Assembly (NCBI GenBank): GCA_937136445.1
Contig: CAKZOQ010000345.1
Coordinates: 1-5,467 of the forward strand
Source: an uncultured Gemmatimonadota bacterium
Lineage (GTDB): Bacteria > Gemmatimonadota > Gemmatimonadetes > Longimicrobiales > Gaopeijiaceae
Direction: 5' to 3'
DNA length: 5,467 nucleotides
Of this stretch, positions 1 through 5,197 are shown piece after piece. The notes under the pieces are model-generated. The model saw only the letters and a list, made by a program, of their open reading frames with translations. It did not search any database and was not told the DNA's origin. Position 1 is the first letter of the stretch. Each line of letters opens with the position of its first letter. Both the position numbers and the translations under genes were made by a program.

Positions 1-565
1 GTTCGGCGCCCTCCCCCACGAAGAGGTCCATGGGCGTCACCCGTGCGGTTCCGGGCTTGTGCACCACCACGTCGTTGAGGGCGTGGACCGGGCCGGCCTT
101 CCGCCGTCCGTCGGCGTCGAGGACGGAGGCCTCCAGGGTGAACCGGAGGTCCAGGACGGATTCCCCGGCGAGGACCCGGCGCAGGTCCGACTCCAGCTCG
201 TCGACAGCGCCATTCGTCAGGAACCCGAGATGGCCGAGGTTGATGCCCAGGACCGGGACCTCCCGGCCCAGCGTCATGCGGGCGGCCCGCAGGAGCGTCC
301 CGTCGCCGCCCAGCGACACCATGAGGTCGGGAGGTGCCGCGCCCATGTCCAGCAGGGCCAACCGGGTGGAGCTGTCGGAGCCGCCGAGGTCCGGATCCTC
401 CAGGAGTTCGGCATGAGGGGACTCCAGCGCCACCTCTACGCCCACCTCGTCGCAGACGGCCAGGAGCCGCCTCAACGCATCCAGGACATCCGGGCTGCGG
501 CGACGCAGGACCGCACCGATGCGCCGGATGGGACCGGTGAGTCCCGGGCGCACCCCTCGGGTCAC
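1..565 (-). CDS. nadK: NAD kinase (N-terminal part)
   Basis: NadK phosphorylates NAD+ at the adenosine 2'-hydroxyl to give NADP+, using ATP or polyphosphate, and controls the cellular NADPH pool. The first 188 residues are in the window; the C-terminal part runs off the left edge. The reading from the GTG at 565 begins VTRGVRPGLTGPIRRIGAV. It shows DLMVSLGGDGTLLRAAR, with the hallmark GGDGT at 86-90 (catalytic Asp88); VPVLGINLGHLGFLT (103-117); and HALNDVVVHKPGTARV (161-176), where the usual ALNE/ALND dinucleotide-binding motif is the ND form. The frame is open but was easy to miss because no ATG lies near its start. A second GTG at 553 (VRPG) is an alternative start, but the GTGA overlap with dxs favors 565. 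Linkage of nadK to dxs is common in bacteria, often with a tlyA-type methylase gene between them; none is present here. Confidence 0.95.
   Translation of the reverse strand, partial: MTRGVRPGLTGPIRRIGAVLRRRSPDVLDALRRLLAVCDEVGVEVALESPHAELLEDPDLGGSDSSTRLALLDMGAAPPDLMVSLGGDGTLLRAARMTLGREVPVLGINLGHLGFLTNGAVDELESDLRRVLAGESVLDLRFTLEASVLDADGRRKAGPVHALNDVVVHKPGTARVTPMDLFVGEGAE
562..565 (-). promoter_or_regulatory. GTGA stop/start overlap, dxs to nadK
   Basis: The nadK GTG (565-563) overlaps the dxs TGA (564-562). The bases just upstream (566-580) contain no Shine-Dalgarno, unlike the other junctions, so nadK translation probably depends on ribosomes that finish dxs. Confidence 0.65.
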
Positions 566-2472
566 GAGACCGGGGCGGATCGCCGGGTGCTCACCAGGGC
601 GCGGACGCGCTCCGCGATCCCCTCGGCGTCCAGGCCCATCTCGGCCAGGAGCTCGCCCCGGCTGCCGTGCTCGATGAAGCGGTCCGGAATGCCCATCGCC
701 GCGGCGCGGGGACGCTGCTCCAGCTCCAGCGCGTCCAGCTCGCCGGCCATGAAGGCGCCGAAGCCGTTCACCACCGTTCCCTCCTCCACCGTGAGGATCA
801 GCGGGTGACTCCGCGCCATCTCCTCGAAGACGTCCCGGTCGTAGGGCTTGAGGAACCGGCAGTTCACGACGGTGGCCCGGATGCCGTCCTCGGCCAGCGC
901 CTCGGCGGCCTCCAAGGCAGGGAGAACCATGGTGCCCACGGCCAGGATGGCCAGATCGCCGCCGTTCCGCAGGATCTCCCAGGTGAAGGACTCCACGTCC
1001 GGGATGTCGCCCAGCGCCGGCACCTCGGAAGGAACCGCGGCCCGGGGCCAGCGGACGCTCCAGGGCCCGGGGGCGTCGGAGGCGGTGGCGTGGCGGAGGA
1101 GGGCCAGCATCTCCGAGCCGTCCTTCCCCGCCGTCACCTTCATGCCGGGGACGCTCAGCATGTAGGCGATGTCGAAGACGCCGTGGTGGGTGGGCCCGTC
1201 CTCGCCGGCGATCCCCGCCCGATCCATCCCGAAGACCACCTGGAGATCCTGGAGGGCCACGTCGTGGACGATGTTGTCGTAGGCCCGCTGGAGGAAGGTG
1301 GAGTAGATGGCCACCACCGGCTTGATGCCTCGCGTGGCCAGGCCGGCGGCGAAGGTGACCCCGTGGCCCTCGGCGATGCCCACGTCGAAGTACCGATCCG
1401 GGTGGGCCTCGGAGAAGATGTCGGTGCTGGTTCCGTCGGGCATGGCGGCGGTGATGGCCACCACCCGACGGTCGGCCTCGGCCAGCTCCACCAGGCCGTT
1501 CCCGAAGACCTTCTGGTAGCGCGGCAGGCTCGCCGTCTTCTTCCTCCCCTTCCCCGTGACCTTGTCGAAGGGCCCGGAGGCGTGCCAGGTCCAGGGATCG
1601 TCCTCGGCCCGGGCGAACCCCTTGCCCTTCTGGGTGATGACGTGGACCAGCACCGGCCCCTTCAGCCCCTGGACCCGCTGGAAGGTATCCACCACCGACT
1701 GCACGTCGTGGCCGTCCACCGGACCCACGTAGCGGAAGCCCAGCTCCTGGAAGATGAGGCCCGGGGTGAGCATGTGCATGACGCTCTCCTCCAGCCGGCC
1801 GGCGACCTCCTCCATGAGACCCCCGATGGACTGGGGCGCCCGGTGCAGCGCCTCCTTCACTAGGCCACGGGCCTTGTTGTAGGCGGGGCTGGTGGTCATG
1901 CCGGTGAGGTACTTGTTCATGGCGCCCACCGCCGGTGCGATGGACATGTCGTTGTCGTTCAGGACGACCACGAAGTCCCGGTCCGTGTGCCCGGCATTGT
2001 TCAGCGCCTCGTAGGCGAGTCCGCACCCCATGGCGCCGTCGCCGATGACCGCCAGGACGTCGAAGTCCTCGTCGTTGAGGTCGCGTCCCACCGCCATGCC
2101 CCAGGCCGCCGAGATGGAGGTGGAGGCGTGGCCGGCCCCGAAGGTGTCGTAGTCCGACTCGTCGCGTCGGAGGAAGGGCGCCAGACCGTGCCGCGTGCGG
2201 ATGGTGGGCAGCTCCGCGTTTCGCCCGGTCAGGATCTTGTGGATGTAGGCCTGGTGGCCGGTGTCCCAGACGATCTGGTCCCGGGGGGTCTCGTAGGCGT
2301 AGTGAAGCCCCACGGTGAGCTCGACGACACCCAGGCTCGCCCCGAAGTGACCGCCCTTCTTGGAAACCACGTCGATGTGGCGCTCCCGGGCGGCGTCCAC
2401 CACCGCCTGCAGCTCGGTGCGCGGGAGGGCGCGAAGATCCTGCGGACTGTCGATATGATCCAACACGGACAC
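562..2472 (-). CDS. dxs: 1-Deoxy-D-xylulose-5-phosphate synthase
   Basis: DXS condenses pyruvate and D-glyceraldehyde-3-phosphate to 1-deoxyxylulose-5-phosphate with release of CO2, using thiamine diphosphate; this is the first step of the MEP isoprenoid pathway and also feeds thiamine and pyridoxal synthesis. The 636-residue length is full size. The start GTG has a strong Shine-Dalgarno. N-terminal ThDP domain: KKGGHFGASLGVVELT with His42; GAGHASTSIS; the ThDP/Mg motif GDGAMGCGLAYEALNNAG (144-161) with Asn174 29 residues after Asp145, as in E. coli; and TWHASGPFD (His297). Pyr domain: YFDVGIAEGHGVTFAAG with catalytic Glu368; IYSTFLQRAYDNIVHDVALQ; MDRAGIAGEDGPTHHG with Arg418, Asp425 and His429; and VRWPR. 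C-terminal transketolase-type domain: LAVGTM, VVNCRFLKP, TVEEGTVVNGFG, IPDRFIEHGSRGELLAEMGLD. Odd point: the family's IAEQHA is IAEGHG here. The TGA overlaps the nadK start. Confidence 0.97.
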   Translation of the reverse strand: MSVLDHIDSPQDLRALPRTELQAVVDAARERHIDVVSKKGGHFGASLGVVELTVGLHYAYETPRDQIVWDTGHQAYIHKILTGRNAELPTIRTRHGLAPFLRRDESDYDTFGAGHASTSISAAWGMAVGRDLNDEDFDVLAVIGDGAMGCGLAYEALNNAGHTDRDFVVVLNDNDMSIAPAVGAMNKYLTGMTTSPAYNKARGLVKEALHRAPQSIGGLMEEVAGRLEESVMHMLTPGLIFQELGFRYVGPVDGHDVQSVVDTFQRVQGLKGPVLVHVITQKGKGFARAEDDPWTWHASGPFDKVTGKGRKKTASLPRYQKVFGNGLVELAEADRRVVAITAAMPDGTSTDIFSEAHPDRYFDVGIAEGHGVTFAAGLATRGIKPVVAIYSTFLQRAYDNIVHDVALQDLQVVFGMDRAGIAGEDGPTHHGVFDIAYMLSVPGMKVTAGKDGSEMLALLRHATASDAPGPWSVRWPRAAVPSEVPALGDIPDVESFTWEILRNGGDLAILAVGTMVLPALEAAEALAEDGIRATVVNCRFLKPYDRDVFEEMARSHPLILTVEEGTVVNGFGAFMAGELDALELEQRPRAAAMGIPDRFIEHGSRGELLAEMGLDAEGIAERVRALVSTRRSAPVS

Positions 2473-2477
2473 GGAAG

Positions 2478-2486
2478 CCCTTCCTT
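2478..2486 (-). promoter_or_regulatory. Ribosome binding site of dxs
   Basis: AAGGAAGGG ends 5 nt before the GTG at 2472 and is the strongest purine-rich Shine-Dalgarno in the window. It fixes the GTG as the dxs start and fits a gene that must initiate independently, because the upstream ispA stop is 104 nt away. Confidence 0.65.
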
Positions 2487-2508
2487 CGAAGACGCGAACG
2501 GACTGGAG

Positions 2509-2537
2509 AATCTACCCCGGGACGGGCCGGCTGGCAC
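2509..2537 (-). promoter_or_regulatory. Weak sigma70-like promoter candidate for dxs
   Basis: On the minus strand GTGCCA (2537-2532; 4 of 6 to TTGACA) and TAGATT (2514-2509; 4 of 6 to TATAAT) are separated by 17 bp, the ideal spacing. Transcription would start near 2502 and leave a leader of about 30 nt before the dxs GTG. It lies in the only intergenic gap of the cluster. Two 4-of-6 boxes can occur by chance, and the -35 box overlaps the hairpin stem. Confidence 0.3.
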
Positions 2538-2552
2538 GGGTCCCGTGGGCCC
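2524..2552 (-). other. GC-rich hairpin in the ispA-dxs gap
   Basis: In the minus-strand transcript, CACGG (2547-2543) and CCGTG (2539-2535) form a 5-bp stem with a 3-nt loop. It is enclosed by GGGCC (2552-2548) pairing with GGCCC (2528-2524), with a 6-nt bulge on one side. It begins 24 nt after the ispA stop. No run of U follows, so it is not a convincing intrinsic terminator; it may be a processing or attenuation element, or chance in GC-rich DNA. Confidence 0.35.
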
Positions 2553-2576
2553 TGCACTGCACCCCGGGAGGCGGCC

Positions 2577-3518
2577 CTAGTTCCGGCGCTCCACCACGAA
2601 GTCGGCGAGGGCGCGGAGGGCGGGCGCACCCAGCCCGGCCCCGTCCAGCGCCTCCCGTGCGTCCGCGACGAGCTCCGCCGCCCGCCCCCGGGCGGCGCCA
2701 AGGCCGTGGACGGCCACATAGGTAGACTTGTCCAGCTCCTGGTCGCTGGGGTTCTTCCCCAGGGTCTCGGCGTCCTGGGTGGCGTCCAGGATGTCGTCGG
2801 CGACCTGGAAGGCCAGCCCCACCGCCCTGCCGTATCGCCGCAGGGCGTCCCGTACCGGCTCTTCTGCCTCCGCGGCCGCGGCCCCCAGGAGGAGCGAGCC
2901 CGTCAGCAGGGCGCCGGTCTTGCGGCGGTGGAGTCCGTCGAGCTCCTCGGCGTCCAGTGCCCGCCCCTCCCCCCGGAGGTCCAGCCACTGCCCGCCCACC
3001 ATCCCCCCGGCGCCGGAGGCCTCCAGGAGGATGCCCACCACCTGCCGAACGGCCTCGCCGCCGAGCCCCAGCGTCCGGGCAGCGGCTCGGGCGTGGAGGG
3101 CCGCTCCGGGGATGAGGACCGCCCCAGCTCGCATGGCCACGTCCTCGCCCAGCGCCCGGTGGGTGGTGGGGCGACCCCGACGAAGCTCCGCATCGTCCAT
3201 GCACGGCAGGTCGTCGTGGACCAGGGAGTAGGCGTGGATCAGCTCCAGCGCTGCGGCGAGGTCGTAGATGGCCTGAGAGGCCGCCACACTTCGCCCGCCC
3301 TCGGAGGGGGGCTCGTCCCGCTCGGTACAGGCCCGCCAGGCCGTCACACAGAGGACCGGGCGGAGCCGCTTGCCGCCGCTGAGGACGCCGTGCCGCAGAG
3401 CAGCGGCCGTGGGGTCGTCCACGCTCGGGAGCTCCTGGAGTCGGAAGAGCGCCCGTTCCAGGGCCTCCTCGACCCGGAGGCGCTCCTCCTCCAGGTAGGT
3501 ATCCAGGTCGAAGCTCAC
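2577..3518 (-). CDS. ispA: Polyprenyl synthetase, short-chain (farnesyl/geranylgeranyl diphosphate synthase type)
   Basis: A trans-prenyltransferase that condenses dimethylallyl or geranyl diphosphate with isopentenyl diphosphate to make C15 (or C20) diphosphates for quinones, undecaprenol and carotenoids. The product is 313 residues, usual for the family. Motifs in order: GGKRLRP (48-54) for substrate phosphate binding; the first Asp-rich motif DDLPCMDD (102-109), followed by LRRGRPTTH; GGMVGGQWLDL (171-181); KTGALLTG (200-207); FQVADDILD (237-245) with the second Asp-rich motif; and LGKN with downstream DKSTYV. The two-residue insertion in the first Asp-rich motif and the Tyr five residues before it fit bacterial FPP synthases, but chain length is not certain. 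One family landmark is altered: the usual AGDAL after the first motif reads AGAVL (131-135). The GTG start at 3518 overlaps the xseB stop, with GAGGA 9 nt upstream. It ends at TAG, followed by the only gap in the cluster. Confidence 0.93.
   Translation of the reverse strand: MSFDLDTYLEEERLRVEEALERALFRLQELPSVDDPTAAALRHGVLSGGKRLRPVLCVTAWRACTERDEPPSEGGRSVAASQAIYDLAAALELIHAYSLVHDDLPCMDDAELRRGRPTTHRALGEDVAMRAGAVLIPGAALHARAAARTLGLGGEAVRQVVGILLEASGAGGMVGGQWLDLRGEGRALDAEELDGLHRRKTGALLTGSLLLGAAAAEAEEPVRDALRRYGRAVGLAFQVADDILDATQDAETLGKNPSDQELDKSTYVAVHGLGAARGRAAELVADAREALDGAGLGAPALRALADFVVERRN
3515..3518 (-). promoter_or_regulatory. GTGA stop/start overlap, xseB to ispA
   Basis: The ispA GTG (3518-3516) overlaps the xseB TGA (3517-3515), with GAGGA at 3532-3528 inside xseB. 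This supports the 313-residue IspA start over the much longer open frame that runs back through xseB and xseA. Confidence 0.75.
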
Positions 3519-3808
3519 CCGCCGGCGTCCTCGTCGAAGGTCTCGCTGGTGCCGTCGGAGAGGAGCTCCTCCACCTTGAGCTCGGTCTCCGCCAGGGTCT
3601 TCTCGGCGGCGCGGACGTGTCCCACGCCCTCCTCGAAGAGCTCCAGCGCCTTCTCCAGAGGCACGTCGTCGGCTTCCAGACGGCCCATGATGCGCTCCAG
3701 CCGCTCCAGCCGCTCCTCCAGGCTCTCCGGCGCGTCCCCGTCCACCGTCGGGTCGGCTCCGGGCTCGTCGCCTCCGCTCTCGTCCACGTCGGGGGTCTCC
3801 TCGCTCAC
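3515..3808 (-). CDS. xseB: Exodeoxyribonuclease VII small subunit
   Basis: XseB is the small helical subunit that assembles in several copies on XseA to form active exonuclease VII. The product is 97 residues, longer than the roughly 60-80 usual for the family. The conserved core is ESLEERLERLERIMGRLEADD (about 27-47), then VPLEKALELFEEGVGHVRAAEKTLAETELKVEEL split over two helices (about 49-82), matching the family pattern of a helical hairpin with PLE and FEEG motifs. The first 28 residues are an acidic tail with 11 Asp/Glu and no Lys/Arg, an addition relative to E. coli XseB. The start is the GTG at 3808, with GAGGAG 8 nt upstream and a GTGA overlap with the xseA stop. The long frame reading upstream of it is the shadow of xseA. 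Its own TGA overlaps the ispA start. Identification is strong despite the small size because of motif and position. Confidence 0.94.
   Translation of the reverse strand: MSEETPDVDESGGDEPGADPTVDGDAPESLEERLERLERIMGRLEADDVPLEKALELFEEGVGHVRAAEKTLAETELKVEELLSDGTSETFDEDAGG
3805..3808 (-). promoter_or_regulatory. GTGA stop/start overlap, xseA to xseB
   Basis: The xseB GTG (3808-3806) shares bases with the xseA TGA (3807-3805). A good Shine-Dalgarno, GAGGAG at 3822-3817, lies within the end of xseA. The arrangement implies translational coupling, which would help set the subunit ratio of exonuclease VII. Confidence 0.75.
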
Positions 3809-5187
3809 GTCGTCGTCTCCTCGAAGGTCTCCAGCGTCTCGGCCCGCACCGTCCCGTCTCGGACCCGGAGCTCGAAGCTCCGCCCGACCGGGAAGTCCTC
3901 GACCCGCCGCAGCACGCGCCCGTCCCTGGTGCGAGGGACGGCGTAGCCCCGCTCCAGCACCGCCAGGGGCGAGAGCGCCTCCAGCTTCCCTGCCAGTCCA
4001 CCCAACCGCTCGCGCCTCCGGGCCAGGCGGGTCCGCATGGCTCGCTCCAGTCCCTGGGTGTGGCGGTCCACCGTCTGGCGCAGGGGTCCGATTCGACGCT
4101 CCATGGAGCGACCCAGCCGGGTCCACCGGTCGGCCATCCCCCGCCGCCGCCGCTCCACCGTGCCGCGGAGCCCGCGGGCCAACCGCTCCGGCAGGCGTGC
4201 GAGCTGAGCACGGAGGGCAGGTCCGTCCGGGGCCACGGCCTCGGCGGCAGCGGAGGGCGTGGGGGTCCGGAGATCCGCCACCAGGTCGGCGATGGTGACG
4301 TCCACCTCGTGTCCCACGCCGCTCACCACCGGCACCGGGCAGGCGGCGATGGCCCGGGCCACGGGCTCCTCGTTGAAGGCCCAGAGGTCCTCGATGGAGC
4401 CCCCGCCCCGGCTCACCACGATGACGTCGCAGGCCCGGTGGGTGGCGAGGTGCCTCAGGGCGGCCGCCACCTGGGCGGAGGCACCCTCTCCCTGGACGCG
4501 GCTCCCGGAAATCACGACCTGGAGCCAGGGCGCCCGTCGCCGGAGGACCGAGAGGATGTCGCGAAGGGCCGCCCCGGTGGTGGAGGTCACCACCCCCACC
4601 CGACGAGGGTAGCGTGGGATCGGACGCTTGCGGGCGGCGTCCAGGAGTCCCTCCGCCTCGAGCTTGGAGCGGAGCTTCTCGAAGGCCAGCCGCCAGAGCC
4701 CCTCGGAGCCCTCGGCCTCCAGGCGGAGCGCGCCCATCTGGTACTCGCCCCGGGCCTCGTACAACGTCAGGCTGCCGAAGACCCGCACCTGCATGCCCTC
4801 CTCCGGGTCCGCCGGCAGCTCGGAGGCGTGCCGGTCCCACATGACGCACCGGAGCTGCGCCCGCTCGTCCTTCAGGGTGAAGTAGCAGTGGCCGGAGCGG
4901 GCCCGGGTCCAGTTGGCCACCTCGCCGCCCACCCAGAGGGCGTCCACCGTGCTCTCCAGGAGGGAGCGGACGGCCCGATTCACCTGGGACACGGACCAGA
5001 CCCGGGGTCCTTCGGCCTGCTCCGCGGCGGAGCGTGGGGTCGGAGGGGTGGAGGGGGCGGGGCGCACGCCTTCGGAGGGGACGTCCTCCCCGGGGTCCTC
5101 GACGTCCTCCCCGGAGTCCTCGACGCCCTCCCCGGACGGCTCCTCCCCGCCGTCGCCGAAGAGGTCCAGACTCTCCTGATCCGTCAC
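3805..5187 (-). CDS. xseA: Exodeoxyribonuclease VII large subunit
   Basis: Catalytic subunit of exonuclease VII, which degrades single-stranded DNA from both ends into acid-soluble oligonucleotides in repair. The protein has 460 residues from the GTG at 5187, close to E. coli XseA (456), but the plan differs. About 60 acidic, proline-rich residues precede the usual start of homology (WSVSQVNRAVRSLLE, about residue 64). The OB-fold follows (about 64-160) with WVGGEVANW and SGHCYFTLKD. The catalytic domain (from about 195) shows GVVTSTTGAALRDIL (Asp210), SRGGGSIEDLWAFNEE (Arg260), SGVGHEVDVTIADL (His293, Asp296) and TPTPSAAAE; residues at these positions are essential in E. coli. An Arg-rich helical region (about 325-405) and the C-terminal LSPLAVLERGYAV complete it. 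The GTG was chosen for its Shine-Dalgarno AGGGA 5 nt upstream and because longer readings run far into folD with basic, non-homologous sequence. The stop overlaps the xseB start. Confidence 0.96.
   Translation of the reverse strand: MTDQESLDLFGDGGEEPSGEGVEDSGEDVEDPGEDVPSEGVRPAPSTPPTPRSAAEQAEGPRVWSVSQVNRAVRSLLESTVDALWVGGEVANWTRARSGHCYFTLKDERAQLRCVMWDRHASELPADPEEGMQVRVFGSLTLYEARGEYQMGALRLEAEGSEGLWRLAFEKLRSKLEAEGLLDAARKRPIPRYPRRVGVVTSTTGAALRDILSVLRRRAPWLQVVISGSRVQGEGASAQVAAALRHLATHRACDVIVVSRGGGSIEDLWAFNEEPVARAIAACPVPVVSGVGHEVDVTIADLVADLRTPTPSAAAEAVAPDGPALRAQLARLPERLARGLRGTVERRRRGMADRWTRLGRSMERRIGPLRQTVDRHTQGLERAMRTRLARRRERLGGLAGKLEALSPLAVLERGYAVPRTRDGRVLRRVEDFPVGRSFELRVRDGTVRAETLETFEETTT
5080..5142 (-). 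repeat. Three imperfect 21-nt tandem repeats inside xseA
   Basis: Three head-to-tail units occupy 5080-5100, 5101-5121 and 5122-5142. On the plus strand the first two read gacgtcctccccgg followed by ggtcctc or agtcctc, differing at one base; the third begins gacgccctccccgg and diverges at its end. Each unit encodes seven residues, giving PSGEGV-, EDSGEDV- and EDPGEDV-like blocks in the acidic tail of XseA (about residues 16-36). The unit length is a multiple of three, so copy-number change would lengthen or shorten the tail without breaking the frame. Confidence 0.85.
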
Positions 5188-5192
5188 GGGCG

Positions 5193-5197
5193 TCCCT
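5193..5197 (-). promoter_or_regulatory. Ribosome binding site deciding the xseA start
   Basis: AGGGA lies 5 nt upstream of the GTG at 5187 and overlaps the folD TAG stop (5198-5196). This placement favors the GTG start over the open reading that extends upstream to 5334, and suggests that ribosomes finishing folD help initiate xseA. Confidence 0.6.

Noticed and set aside
2524..2552. Intrinsic terminator after ispA
   Set aside because: The hairpin is GC-rich, but the transcript continues GUCCCGGGGUAG with no U-tract, so it was recorded only as a hairpin.
59..2580. Long plus-strand open frames at 59-808, 667-1863 and 1987-2580
   Set aside because: They lie antisense to nadK and dxs, whose motifs are unmistakable. 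Their translations are rich in His, Gly, Val and Pro without any recognisable domain, as expected of antisense frames in GC-rich coding DNA.
2229..3204. Alternative minus-strand frames at 2229-2537, 2512-3204 and 2903-3193
   Set aside because: They are same-strand out-of-frame readings of dxs and ispA, with Pro/Arg/Gly-rich sequence and no domain.
3519..4849. Minus-strand readings that extend xseB (to 4849) and ispA (to 4211) upstream
   Set aside because: The upstream parts are out-of-frame shadows of xseA and xseB with Arg/Gly-rich composition. GTG starts at 3808 and 3518, with Shine-Dalgarno sequences and stop overlaps, fit the family lengths.
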